NCBI GenBank assembly: GCA_030278955.1
Contig: JAOANR010000001.1
Location: forward strand, 23,567,635 to 23,631,634
Direction of reading: 5' to 3'
Length of the DNA stretch: 64,000 nucleotides
Origin: Hygrophila difformis
Lineage: Eukaryota; Streptophyta; Magnoliopsida; Lamiales; Acanthaceae
Part shown: piece by piece, positions 11,963 through 25,061 of the stretch
Layout: the number at the start of each line of letters is the position of its first letter
Numbering within the stretch: position 1 is the stretch's first letter
Notes under the pieces: generated by a model
The model's input: the letters and a program-made list of their open reading frames with translations, nothing else
Told to the model about the DNA's origin: nothing
Databases searched by the model: none
Translations under genes and position numbers: made by a program

Positions 11963-14560
11963 TGAAACTTTTGACAAGCTTCATTAACACGAGTAATTTT
12001 CTGAAATATCAGGTTTGGATTATTAAATGAAAAGAGTTATGATTTAGGGAAGGGGTTTAAGGATATATTAAGATTTCCCTTTTTATTACTCATGTGGGGT
12101 GTTTTAATCTCAAACGGCGCTGTGGTCCTTCCCGCCATGAAACTTTTGACAATTATCACGGTGCAACCGGGATTGACCTTCAGTCTGTCACCCTGAAAGT
12201 CCCTGGTATCTGCACCATGATGCTTCTCTCAATTTCATGTCAAGAAGATACCTGCCATGAAGCTTTTGAACATCTTCCCACTACATGAGTATTTTCCCAA
12301 AATGTTATGTTTTTATTTACTCGTGTCAAGAAACTGTGCTCCCGAAAGCGCACGGAGTCAAAAATTGCAGTAATTTATAGTAAGTACCGGATCGTTCACT
12401 GGAGGATGTGCGATGGAAGCAGGGCCCACGTCGTTTACTAAGATTTTCCACTCGGTTACTCATTTCAAGTTTTGCAAGGGTTTCTAACAACTACTTGACA
12501 TAAATTAAACCAGATCATGAAAGCAGTAAAAATTATTCTACAAAGCATGGTAAACTAGATCGGAGAAAGCAATTAAATCTATACTACGAAAGCAATATAA
12601 AATTATGCTACGCTATCTAGAAAGCAGGTTTAAATATGACAGAAGGGACAGGGAGGAAATAATAGAGATTGGACAAGATTCAGATGAAACACAATTAAAC
12701 TTCCATTTTTATACACAGATCTTAGCTTGGGATAATCTTCTAGTTAGCTAACTCTCATGTTTTCTACACCATGTTCCCTTTAACAGACAGGTACTTATGG
12801 TAAGAATTTACATGCTCTTAAGACAACAATTTCTAAGATACCACAGACTCACAACTGCCCTCACATGGCCATGCTAAGGCGTATCATTCATCTGTGGTGG
12901 ATAAGCAACACCTGACACATCATTAGTTGACATGGCAAGTACTCCTATCATCCCCCATGTCACACCCAAAGTTTCAAATCACGCCCCAAACCATTCCATA
13001 ACTCTCAAACCTTTTAACAGATGGACAGCCCCTAATTCTTCCGAGTGACCTCTATGAAAGCATTTAAAGGAAAGCAGAAAAGAAAGCTGTAAAGAAAGCA
13101 TTTAAATCTATCACTCGGAATCGTTAAAAACGTCTCTTTCCGTTAGTATAAAAGAGCCCCTGGTCTTGGTGACCAGATGCAGATCAAGAACCCCCGAGAT
13201 ATCAATAGGCCACAAGGCTTACAACATCTGGATAGTTATGAGATACAAACTAAATGAAACAGATCCATAAACGAACCTGTTCCGGATGTACTCACTCAAG
13301 ACTCAATTCTAGACTTTGGCAGAAGAAGATAGTAGTCGAAGGAATACTTGACCTTACCTTATAAATTCACCAATGCCTATATGTTGTTCCTCTAGTATTA
13401 TTTATCACATCTCATCTACACCCAAGTGGATATTGATTTAATGCGATATCTAATATCAGATTTCCAACACACAGCAATTTTGAGAAACCAATCGATATCT
13501 GAAAATCATTCCCTAGACAGGTACTAAACTCTCAATTAAAACACAGATCCTTTCAGTCTAGATGAGACCTAATCGCTGACTCTGCTTCTAAGCTCTCAAA
13601 ATCAACCCCCAGTGGAAGATGAATTAGTCATAACTGTCGAATTTATCCCTTACTCAGATCCGGATTTTATAAATGGATTCTTGTTGGAAATTTATTATGC
13701 AACATCTGATTTAAATCAAGACTTATGTGTCCAAGGGGAAGGATCCCCAAAATAGCAATAAGACCAGAACATCTACATAATAGTATCATGCATACAAGTA
13801 TATGAAAAGGAAAATGAAATACCCCAAAATATATGGTGGGGTTAGACGGAATGCGATACACTAAGATGAATTAGCCTGAGATGAGAAGAAATCGGCTAAA
13901 AAGGAGTGCCAGAGATAGTTGGGGTTTTCCAGACTGCAAACATCTGCTGTCCGGTTCCCAATTTTCCCAGATGATTGGTTTTAGACAGAAAGAATTCCAA
14001 ACAACAGTGACCGCCGTCATTCAGTTTTCTTTTGTCTGCGAGTGGAAGAAAAACCCACATATTTCTTGCTGTAATATTTCTCAACTGGTGTTGGTCGACA
14101 TCAGTTGATACTATTGCAACTTGAATTCAGGTTTGAAATTAAGATAAAGAAAAGTAAAACTGTATCTGATTAGGAATTGGCTGAGTGACTAATCGAAACT
14201 CTCAGTGAAGAGAACGCTCGCCGAAGCTTCCACCAACCACTAACCAGATCATGCAAAATAACAGATAATGATTGACACACAGAAGACGGGTTAGTCGATA
14301 TCCCTGTGAAGGGACCTTTCACCAACATTAATATGTGGTGTTTCTCATTATCCGTTCATACACACAATGAAAGAGAAAATAAGAAAGTAAGAAAATATTT
14401 TTGGTATTGTGTGGGTGTTAAGCACACAATAAGTGGACACTAATGGGTTGAAATGTGTAATGGATAAAATTAGATGAAATGGGCCTAGGCCCAATACACC
14501 CATGCAACTTACACAAATCAAGAAAGAAAATATTTTTGGAGTTTTCAAAGTAAAAGGAAT

Positions 14561-15005
14561 AATTCAATTCGAATCATTGGGGTAATTCGAATTGAGAATG
14601 CATGAAGAATGAAGTATGGTCTTACCCAATTAATCCTTGCAAAGGAATGAGATATCATCTAATTCGAATTGTTGAGCAATTCGAATTACACAACTCGAAT
14701 TGATGAAGTCCTTTCCTTGCTCAAAATTGACTAAGGCATATACCTCAAGGGGAAAGTGAATTCGAATTGTCCAGCAATTCGAATTAATTCGAATTGGTAA
14801 GAGATGAAGAAATAAACTAAGGCATGAATGGGTGGTATGCAATACAATGTGGTCTTTCTTGCCAATTCGAATTGTTGAACCAATTCGAATTAATTCGAAT
14901 TAGAGAATTCGAATTGGTTGAAAACCACATGAAGGAAATTTTTGGTTGTGCAATTCGAATTTCTTAGGCAATTCGAGATAATTCGAATTGCCTCAATTCG
15001 AATTA
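14561..15005. repeat. downstream palindromic array of the 5' LTR (AATTCGAATT)
   Basis: The self-complementary 10-mer AATTCGAATT, often followed by a second overlapping copy, occurs many times, usually in pairs separated by 5-12 bases such as caattcgaattgttgaacc. It is the positional equivalent of the GTCGCGGAAC array at 3796-4266 in the solo LTR but shares no sequence with it. Confidence 0.85.
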
Positions 15006-15865
15006 CACATTTTTGAACAACAACAATTTTTGTTCTCACAAGTATGGGTTAGGTGTACACTGTGCTGTAATGATGGGTTTAGATTTACCAAATCCCTCAT
15101 CTCACATCAATGTCACTTCACAGCCACCCTAGTGAAGTTTTCAAGAAATAAACAAACACATGTCCAGTGGGTATTGGCAAGATTTAAACCCTATTTCTAC
15201 AAACAAAGGATCAAAGATCAAAGAACCTAAACATCTAGTTATCTAAGAACTACATGAATAAACCAAGAACACTCATGTTATCTAAGGCAGCATAGAAATA
15301 AAAACAAGGCAGGAAAACTAAGACATAAAGGTAAATACTAACAAACCATAAAAAATATCTAAAACCTAAGAACACTTATTTGAAGCTCTAAGGCACAAAA
15401 TCAAGCTAACAACCCACCAAACATGCATTTATTAAGTTTGAATGTCAACTAGGACATAATAAATGTAACCTAGTTGAAACAAACAAACATGCTAAGCACT
15501 TATTTCTAGAGAAAGCATTAAAGAGTGCCGAAACACATGAATAACACCATTTCTGGAAATTTTTCTTGTATTGACACTTTGAAAGCAAAATAAAGAACCA
15601 ACACCATCATTAACTTGAAGGTAGGGTTTATTCTAACAAGAAAGCATGTAAAAATTCTGGAAATGGCTACTCTAAGGGTTACACAAACTGCTTCTACACT
15701 ACACTAAGATCAAAGCATGTAAAAATTATACTACTTGCAAGGAAAAATAAACTAAACTAAACTACCTACCTAACCCTTAAGGGGTGTGGAACCTCCTGCT
15801 GTTCTTTTTGTCCCAGCTGCTTTTTGGTTAGAATTCTTCTTTTTTGTTCTGTTGTGGAAGGTCTG

Positions 15866-15873
15866 CTTTTATA
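15866..15873 (-). promoter_or_regulatory. TATA box of the 5' LTR
   Basis: The minus strand reads TATAAAAG shortly after a cctagggtttcg word that is shared with the solo LTR upstream of its own TATA box. The upstream AATTCGAATT array ends about 75 bases before it. Confidence 0.5.
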
Positions 15874-15945
15874 GACAAATTTCGAAACCCTAGGCCCACC
15901 AGTGTTGTGTCCATGCTCTACAGCTTCGTTTGGATGAATTTTGAG

Positions 15946-16375
15946 TGAAGTTCGAATTAATTCAATCAATTCGAATTAATTCGAATTGTGAGATCTCTTC
16001 CTTGAGCTGGAAATGTGGCCTTCAGTTATCAATTCGAATTGTTGTGAAGAATTCGAATTGGTCTTTTCTCGAATTGGGTGAGGGTTTCTGCTTGGCTTCC
16101 ATGCATCTGTTGGCAATTCGAATTGTTTGTGCCAATTCGAATTAATTCGAATTGGACAATTCGAATTGCACTTCTTCTTGCCTTTGGGTTTCTTCTCTTC
16201 ATTAATTCGAATTATTCAAGCCAATTCGAATTAACTCGAATTGGCCATAGTAATTCGAATTAGCTCTTCTGCATCCCTTCCCAACACTTAACCAATTTTT
16301 GTTCTCTTCAGCAATTCGAATTGTGTGCAATTCGAATTAATTCGAATTGCATAATTCGAATTGTGCTTCAACACT
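15946..16375. repeat. upstream palindromic array of the 5' LTR (AATTCGAATT)
   Basis: More than a dozen AATTCGAATT words, many in paired form, fill the region directly upstream of the TATA box. It corresponds in position to 2846-3095 of the solo LTR, where a GC-rich palindrome is found instead. Confidence 0.85.
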
Positions 16376-16696
16376 TGACCAAATTTCAGTTGTGAAATTT
16401 TCAATCTTTTTCCCATCTTTTTGGATTTTTGTGGGCTATATTATTCTTTTGCCCATCTTTTCATTCCTTTTTCTTTTCTTTTTCCTTTTTTCATGTTTTT
16501 GGATTTTTCTAACACAAATACAATTTAAAATTGCATATTTTGTGTCTTTTTATTACCGGCTCGAAGTTTTTACAAACTAGCATTAATCTGTCAAATTCAA
16601 CTGCTTTCTTATTACAATAAGATGGAAACACGATCAAAATGTTCGTCTCAAACACGGAAATAGATTGGAAATAATGGTCAATTTTGGCCATTATCA

Positions 16697-19417
16697 AACA
16701 TCTTCGACACCTTAGTACTCCTATAATGTGACAAAGGGAATAGAACTTTCTCACCATATTTGTCCCGTAGAAGCTGAACCCACAATTTATTGGGATTAAA
16801 CATGAAGTCCCATAATCTCTTCCCAAGGAGAGCCAGATTCATTTCACGAGCTGACCGAATCCCCAAACCACCACAATGTCGCGACTGTACAAATTTGCTC
16901 CAGCGAACAAGGTGTAAACCGCGACCCTCTCCCCCCTTCCAAATCCACCGACGCACGAGCTTATCAATTTCATTACAAGTTCCCACAGGCAGCATGTGCA
17001 GCTGCATAATATAAACAGGGATGGAAGCCAACACGGACCTTGCTAACGTTAGTCGCCCCACCTTATTAAGAAGAAGACCAGACCAATTACTCATTTTATT
17101 CTCCAACCGTTGAATTAAAGGATCAAAATGAGCTAATTTAATCCTGCCATGAATAATTGGGAAACCCAAGTATTCCCCATTTCCGGAACCGTAGTGATTC
17201 CAAGATGACTATGAACCCATTCTCTTTCCTTCGGAGTACAACAGGCGAACAGAAAGCAGTAGATTTGGATGGATTCATTCTGAGCCCCGATCTCGTCCCA
17301 AATCGAGTTATTACATCTGCTATGGTCTTAATACTTCCCTCATTGAGTTGTAAAGCCAAAATTAGATCATCAGGAAACATCAAATGAGAGATCCCAAGTC
17401 CACCGGGTTTCAATGTTAATTGAGACCAATTTCCAAGATGAACCTCCTGTAGGATGAGCCGTGTCAGTTTCTCCATTACTATGACAAACAAATAAGGAGA
17501 AATCGGATCCCCTTGCCTTAATCCCCTACACGCCTTAATATTGCCAATGGGTGAACCATTCTAAACAATTTCAAAACTAGCGGACTGAACACATTCCATA
17601 ATTAAATCATAACAACCAACAGGCAATTCCATCTCATGCAAACAATCCCTTAAGAAATCCTATCTTACTGTGTCAAATGCCTTGGCAAGGTCTATTTTCA
17701 AAACCACCGCATGACATGAAGAATGAGGACTTTCTAACGAAGCAATAAGCTCCTATAGTAAAATGTCGTTGTCTGTAGTGCCCCTTCCAAGTAAAATTGC
17801 AGACTGAAACGGACTAATGGTATCACGCAGAATGGGGCGTAGCCTCGAAACCAAGATTTTAGTAATGGTTTTGAACGCTACATTGCATAGCATTAGTGGC
17901 CAAAATTGTTGAATCGTCTCAGGCACAGAAACTAGCCAATCCTTCAAGCAACTTCCCAGTCGCCATTGCTCCCTTAACAAGGTTTACCATATGGCCTTTA
18001 AGATGAAACCAATAATCTTTAAAGAAACCAGCCGGGAAGCCGTCAGGCCCCGGTGCTGCCAAGGCCCTCATAGACTTAACTTTTCTCTCCACCTCTTCCT
18101 CAGTTATACGCTCCTGGAGTTGCAATTTATGATCCTCCAGAATACGGTGTAAACTCGGAATAGAATCACCAACAGCATGTACCCTATGTTCCTCATAAAT
18201 TTTGGTAAAAGTAATCCACCACATGCTCTTGCAAAATGGCATGATCCTCTACTCATTGCTCACCAATTCGAAGACCATATACACGACTGCGTTTCCTTTG
18301 CATTTTTGCCTTTGCATGAAAATATCTGGTATTCTTATCCCCAACCCTCACCGATTTATCACGAGCTTTTTGATACCAAAGTAACTCTTCCTGAGCTAAC
18401 ACCTCTTCCAATTCCTGCTTAACCTCAGCTTCCAATCTTACTAGCCATGCCGAATCCACCCTGTTCATACATTTTTGTATTCCAATCAATCGATTTTTGA
18501 GTTTACGTTTGCGATCTCTTATGTTCCCAAAAGTTTCTTTATTGAACTCTAATGATTTCTTCTGGATCTCTTCCAACACACGACCCAACTCCATTCCACC
18601 ACTAGAAATACCATTCTGCACCACTGAGATAAATTGATCTTGACAACCCCAAGCGTCTTCCCATCGAAATGGCCTTGATATGTTATTTCCCATGTTGTCG
18701 TCAAATGTTAATTTGAGTGGACAATGATCCGAACCCATGAGCGGCAAGTGAGTAATCCTCCCTTCTGCAAATAAATTCATCCAAGCAAGGTTGCCCAGAC
18801 CCTATCTAATCTTTTGCTAATTCGCCTCCCTTCTCCAGCCATACCGGACCAAGTGAATGCATTCCCAGAAGTAGGCACCTCTATCAAGTTACAAAAATCA
18901 AATACCTCTCTCAATTCTGCGGCCCTGTCAGGTAGAAAGATCCCTTCCTGAACCTCTTCTTCCATTATTATTTCATTCCAATCGCCTAAAATACTCCATG
19001 CACCTACAACATTCGTATCCAAATTTTTTAACGACTCCGAGTTTACCCTCCTATGTTGATAATTGAGAGCCGCATAAATCAAAGAAAACAACCAACTTGA
19101 ATCTCCTTTTGTCAGTCGAATAGTGATAATCCGATCCCTATTATCCACTATTGACAATTGGCAATCTATTTGGCGACCACTTAAAATCCACAGACCTCCA
19201 CCCTGACTTCTAGCCTCTTGTATCTCCACCGAAACATAGCCCATCCTCGCAAAAAAAAAAAAAAAAATCGGGCACGTTCAAACTGTCCTCTCGATTCCAT
19301 AACACAAAATATATCTGGTTTATGCTGCCGGAGTAAGTCACCCACCCAACGTTGAGCTGTACAACTTATAATTCCATTAACATTCCACGCTATAATTGTA
19401 TAATCCCTAAAAGCCAT
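16697..19417 (-). pseudogene. LINE-A ORF2, broken endonuclease and reverse transcriptase
   Basis: ORF2 starts with a Met at 19417 followed by FRDYTIIAWNVNG, the first strand of an APE-type endonuclease that would nick the target. The GDWNE motif is near 18980, and FTWSGMAGEGRR with KRLDR near 18810-18850. Reverse transcriptase follows from about 18250: APGPDGFPAGFFK near 18030, then FPDDLILALQ near 17365, where the usual Phe-Ala-Asp-Asp box reads FPDD. Several frameshifts and stops split it, including a run of 17 A bases at about 19251-19267 that replaces normal codons with a string of Phe. The 3' part is cut off at 16697. Not functional. Confidence 0.85.
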
Positions 19418-19691
19418 ATTAATGAGAAATGGAATATCCTCGCATAACTTCCTATATCCCAGGATCATCATTTTCGTTCTCCCCAGCCTCTGATTCATTA
19501 CATCGTCATCTCCACCACTTTCGGTATCCATATCGTCTTCCTCTTTCCCTCCGTACTCGGATCCATGATCATCATCTTCCCCACAACGACTTGATCCATG
19601 TTAGCCGAGTGAGTAAGAAGAAGCTTACTTCCCTGCTCACTGAATGCTCGTTCTACTTTAGTTAGCTGCTGGGCAGCTCGAGGCCGATACA

Positions 19692-20977
19692 CTAATCTGG
19701 CCCTTTTAACTCCATGTCCCTTAGGTGACCAATTACCAGTGCATTGTCATCCCGTTCTACTAATTGCCCTGCCGACTGTGTATTCCCTTGTGACAACACC
19801 AACTGTAGTCCATTGTCGACCTGCCGCTCGTTATCTTTGTCACCTTGTACTACATCTTTTCCTCCTAAAGCCAAGGCTTTATCAACTTCCTCGACAGGCA
19901 TTGCAGGGACGATCTGAGACTTTTCAGCGCCTGCCTTCTGCTCCAAACCCTGTGTGCGCCTCTGTGGTCTATTCATTCGACGAGTCACTGTAAGCCAATC
20001 GCCGAAAGCCTCATCAGTGCACACCTCCAAGACTTGCGAACTTGTCCCTAGATTCCCTACATCTTTCATCCCTATATTCTTCGGCACATTATCCGTATTA
20101 CGAGTCTCTGGAAGTGGAGAATTCTCCTTTACATGCTCTTCATGACCTTCAACAGTATCACCAATTTGTACCTCATAAGTGACATGTGTACAATCTCTAG
20201 CAAAGTGACCATATCAACCACATTTAGTACAGATAAGATGTAAGCCCTCATATGAAATAGTAACCCACTGACCTTGATTAGCATCTTACCCTTTACGGGC
20301 TTGTTAAGATCCAATGCAAACATACTCAAGCATATCTACCCCGAGAGGCCGCTGCCATACACTTATCAACCTTAAAGACATCCCCCAAAAAGGAAGCGAT
20401 ACCCCATAAGATATCTTCATTGAACCGATAAATCGCCAACTCTTTAGTCTCGCCCACACCAATGTTTTGTTAACCTGGTTTGTACTAGGATTGAAATTAC
20501 GCGACCATGGCATCACAGCTAAATAATGATCGAAGATCATCCATGGACCGCCATTGACGGCCGCATCCCTATCCGTCAAAATAGCAAACTTCATGATATA
20601 ACATCCATAACCTACATCAATAATAGTTATCTCGCCCTGTGGTTTCCACAACCTCTTCAACCTTTCCTTCAAAGCCAAATAGGCCACCCTTAGCCCTAAA
20701 AGCTTGGACCACCAAAGCATCCTCCCGCTCTTTCTCTGTTGCCTCATCAATCTTCTCATCAATGGTAATCCGAAGTAACAAAGGGTTATTCCCAACGAAG
20801 TCTGAAGAGATTAACCCTTCTGCAATTAAATCCCTCCTTGAAGCAGTCGATCCCTCACCCCGGGTCCTCCCTGAAAGAATATCCGCGAAAAGATGGAGAC
20901 TTGCCTCCTGGATCGTGAATTGCATGCATGGGCACAGGCAGCACCGTAGTCGCATAAGAAGAAGAAGACCTAGCCAT
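19692..20977 (-). pseudogene. LINE-A ORF1, broken gag-like RNA-binding protein
   Basis: Starting at a Met at 20977 (MARSSSSYATTV), the reading covers a DUF4283-like domain, seen as NGGPWMIFDHYLAVMPW near 20510-20570, and a CCHC knuckle near 20195-20235. The knuckle reads CTKCG, then an in-frame TGA, then YGHFARDC, so all zinc ligands survive but a stop sits within it. Frameshifts occur near 20870, 20620 and 20310. The C-terminal part ends at 19692. Such proteins bind LINE RNA; this copy cannot be made intact. Confidence 0.8.
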
Positions 20978-21240
20978 CCTAGCCACCTTGAATTTCAAAT
21001 ATTGTCTTAAAAATGTTCAATATTGATTTGGTCTTATTAAAAGCGTTAACGTAATTTTTTTTTTTGAGGAGCCATTAAAGGCCTGGAAAGTTAACTTAAT
21101 TATTTGAGAGCATAGAATGAGATTGGGCAGGTAGGTTGGCAGAATTATGCATTTATATATATGGCCCATGCCCCATCCATAGTTCCATACTCCATATCCA
21201 TATGCACACCTAGTAAGGGGTTTGGGTGCCACTTATTTTA

Positions 21241-21478
21241 TACTCACCCCGTCCCATTATTTGTGTTCCATTTGGATATTTTACATTATTCATCATGCAT
21301 GTTTGACCTAATTTATTTTTTAAAAATATAGTAAAATGAGATTTTTTTTGGATTCTTCTTTTCGTGTAGTTTTAGAATATATATTTTTTATAATTTTTAT
21401 TTTGATATATTTTAAGATATTAACTGTTAAATAAATGCATTGGACTGCATGTCCAAAAATTTTGAGACAGAAGGAGTA
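21241..21478. mobile_element. Stowaway-like MITE, about 240 bp
   Basis: It begins tactcaccccgtcccatta and ends gagacagaaggagta, which are imperfect inverted repeats of the TACTCCCTCCGTCCC type, flanked by TA. No coding capacity. It lies between LINE-A and the L13a exons, probably inside an L13a intron. Confidence 0.75.
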
Positions 21479-21776
21479 ATATTTTTAGCTTTTTAAATAA
21501 AATTCTTTTACATGAATTTTCAAGTGGATGAGATCCATCGAGGATTGGCCTTGCCAACATAAAGTTATCTTGTTCCATGGAATTAAGTCCAAAATATGGC
21601 GAAAATAAGATTTGGGTTAAGTATATAATGTGTATACTTAATATAATGCATAGAAGTCGTTTCTAATTATTCATATACTTAACATCATACAAAATCAAAA
21701 TATATACTAATATTCTATCTAACATTACAAAAAATAAATAAATAAATAAAATACATCAGATAATTTATTTTCTTAC

Positions 21777-23184
<1,408 letters not shown>

Positions 23185-23539
23185 GGTTCATATGATGGAA
23201 GCAATTTCTCCATCATATACTGGATTGCTTTCTAGCCATTAGATCTGATTTATTATTAAATTAATGGTGTAGATGATATGAGGATAGTAATGTAATATGC
23301 TTTGTTTTTATTAATTTAATATTTATTTTGAATATATATAACTTCAAAAGTGCATCGTATTCCGTGTTCCTTTTACAACTTTTTCAGTCGTAATGATTGT
23401 TATTTACATAGAATACTTTCTTCTTGAGGATAGAATATCAGACAGAATTATAAACCTATGAAATAGAATATATGAAATGTTGATACAGAATGTAATCTTT
23501 TTAAAGAGAGAATGTCATCAAACAAAATATTTAGTAAAA

Positions 23540-23790
23540 TACTCCATCTGTCTCACTATTTATGTCTCAGAACTTTTTGGCACACTATCCAATGCATTTG
23601 TTTAATGGTTAATACCCTTAAATATGTTATGTAAAATATATATTATAAAACTACACAATTATGCGAATCTAACAAGACCGAACTTGACTATATTTTTTTT
23701 CTTTTATAATTGCGATAACATTAAGCCAAAATTTATCAATGAACAGTGTCAAAATCAAACTGAGACACAATTGTTGAGACGAAGGGAGTA
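23540..23790. mobile_element. Stowaway-like MITE, 251 bp
   Basis: It starts tactccatctgtctcacta and ends gagacgaagggagta, inverted repeats of the same family as 21241-21478. It contains ccaatgcatttg and acagtgtcaaaatcaaac words that recur in the MITE at 30907-36790. Non-coding. Confidence 0.78.
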
Positions 23791-24143
23791 AAACATTAGA
23801 CCTAATGTTATATAACTTAAACACAATGTTAGATACCTAAGACAGAAACTTAAAACCGAATATTATATACCTTAAGACAAATGTTATACAACTTAAAACA
23901 GAATGTCAAATACCTTAAGATAGAATGTTATACTCCCTCCGTTTTTTTATAACCTCTCCACTTCTCCATTGCACGCAATCCAATGCACATTTTTAATCAT
24001 TAATATCTAAAATTATATACAAGTAAAAATTATAAAAATCTGATATTTTAAAACTACGCGATTAGATGAATATAACAACATCGCACTTGACTATGTTTTA
24101 TCTTACATAATTATGTTAAAAAGCTGAATCAACGATACCTACT

Positions 24144-25005
24144 TGTTAACCCAACAAATATATATATTTATATATATATATATATCAAGGCCCATCCGAT
24201 ATCTAAATTGCCCGGCCAAGTCCGTGAAGATATATCCGAAAGAGGGGACGCGTCTTCAAGGCCCAGTCCGGAAGAGAGGACGCATCTTCAAGGCCCAGTC
24301 TGGAAGAGAGGACGCGTCTCCAAGGTGAGGAAGGCCCAGTCCGGAAGAGAGGACGCGTCTCCAGGTGAGGAGCAGGACGCATCTTCAAGGCTCAGTCCGG
24401 AAGAGAGGACGCATCTTCAAGGCCCAGTCCGGAAGAGAGGACGCATCTCCAAGGTGAGGAGCAGGACGCATCTTCAAGGCCAAAGATATATCCGGAGGAG
24501 AGGACGCGTGGCCCAGAAGATATATCCGGAAGAGGGGACGCGTGGCCCAGAAGATATATCCAGAAGAAAGGACACATCTTCAAGGCCAGGGCCCAGCCTG
24601 CAGTCTGTGAAGATATGTAGAGGACGCATCTTCAAGGTTGAGGCTTCATACAAGATCAGGATTAACCGTCATGTAAGGAAACATATCAAGACGAGGCCTC
24701 ATCTAAAGGAAACAAATCAAGGCAGGCGCCACATAAGGAAACGAATCAAGAGGCCAAGCGTTCATGGAGAGTTCCCACCACTACATATATGCAAAGCGGC
24801 ACCACATGCAGGACACCCCCAATCAACCCTCAAAGAGGCTGCATTTTATTTTTTTACTTTCTGCAGTTTATTTATCGCTTTCTGCAATTTCAATTCCTTT
24901 ACTGCTTTATTTCAATTCCTGTATTTTACTTTCTGCACTTTTGTAATTCCCTTAACATTCATCAATACAAGAGAGATCATTTCTCCCAAATTTTCACCGT
25001 TAACA
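24144..25005 (+). repeat. 5' LTR of the gag-only element
   Basis: It starts TGTTAACCC with a (TA)n tract and ends CACCGTTAACA. From about 24230 to 24560 it consists of imperfect 32-bp units built on GAAGAGAGGACGCATCTTC and AAGGCCCAGTCCG, interspersed with GAAGATATATCCG units. It differs from the 3' LTR mainly in TA-tract length and scattered transitions. Confidence 0.9.
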
Positions 25006-25008
25006 AAT

Positions 25009-25026
25009 TGGCACGCCCAGTGGGAC
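25009..25026 (+). other. primer binding site of the gag-only element
   Basis: TGGCACGCCCAGTGGGAC follows the 5' LTR after three bases and begins with the TGG expected for pairing with a tRNA CCA end. I did not assign the tRNA. Confidence 0.65.
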
Positions 25027-25061
25027 ACGAAGTAATAAACCATATCCGCTCCGAATAGTGT

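Larger units (their letters stand above)
1..16696 (-). mobile_element. Athila-type Ty3/gypsy LTR retrotransposon, 5' part, cut by the window edge
   Basis: Read on the minus strand the order is 5' LTR (16696-11963), tRNA-Asp primer site (11962-11945), leader, gag-protease (11815 down to about 7085), then reverse transcriptase, RNase H and integrase (2542-1), running off the left edge. The tRNA-Asp primer and a gag-protease of this type with an N/Q-rich tract are typical of the Athila lineage. Two later events disturb it: an antisense solo LTR (2543-7084) sits at the gag-pol boundary, and a 1.67-kb part of gag-protease is duplicated in tandem. The element landed in ORF2 of LINE-A; the flanking bases aacat at 16697-16701 are the predicted right-hand target duplication. 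Its 3' LTR must lie left of the window. Confidence 0.9.
11963..16696 (-). repeat. 5' LTR of the Athila-type element, 4.73 kb
   Basis: On the minus strand it starts TGATAATGGCC at 16696 and ends TTTCA at 11963, next to the primer site. It is homologous along most of its length to the antisense solo LTR (2543-7084). Conserved parts include the first 200 or so bases with gttagaaaaatccaaaaa, the region after the TATA box, and the last 2.3 kb. Between these lie two AATTCGAATT-rich arrays not shared with the solo LTR. At 4.7 kb it is long for an Athila LTR. I found no convincing coding region inside it. It would carry the element promoter and polyadenylation signals. Confidence 0.88.
16697..20985 (-). 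mobile_element. LINE-A, decayed plant L1-type LINE, 3' part displaced by the Athila insertion
   Basis: ORF1 and the endonuclease and reverse transcriptase parts of ORF2 run from about 20977 to 16697, where the Athila LTR begins inside a reverse transcriptase codon. The rest of ORF2, the RNase H region and the poly-A tail should lie beyond the Athila element, left of the window. Many frameshifts and stops show it is the oldest LINE here. Its 5' end lies just after about 20985, next to the non-coding sequence that continues to the L13a fragment. Confidence 0.85.

Noticed and set aside
14561..16375. AATTCGAATT array as a CRISPR-like array
   Set aside because: Units are palindromes with irregular spacing inside a plant LTR; there are no uniform spacers and no cas genes.
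2543..16696. The inverted LTR arrangement as a self-integration (autointegration) product
   Set aside because: The left LTR has a 5-bp target duplication with one mismatch and the coding frame is compatible across it, and the two LTRs have different internal arrays, so they come from different elements.
21000..21776. A third exon of the L13a gene near the MITE
   Set aside because: No frame on the minus strand resembles the expected continuation of the protein; the sequence is AT-rich and partly MITE.
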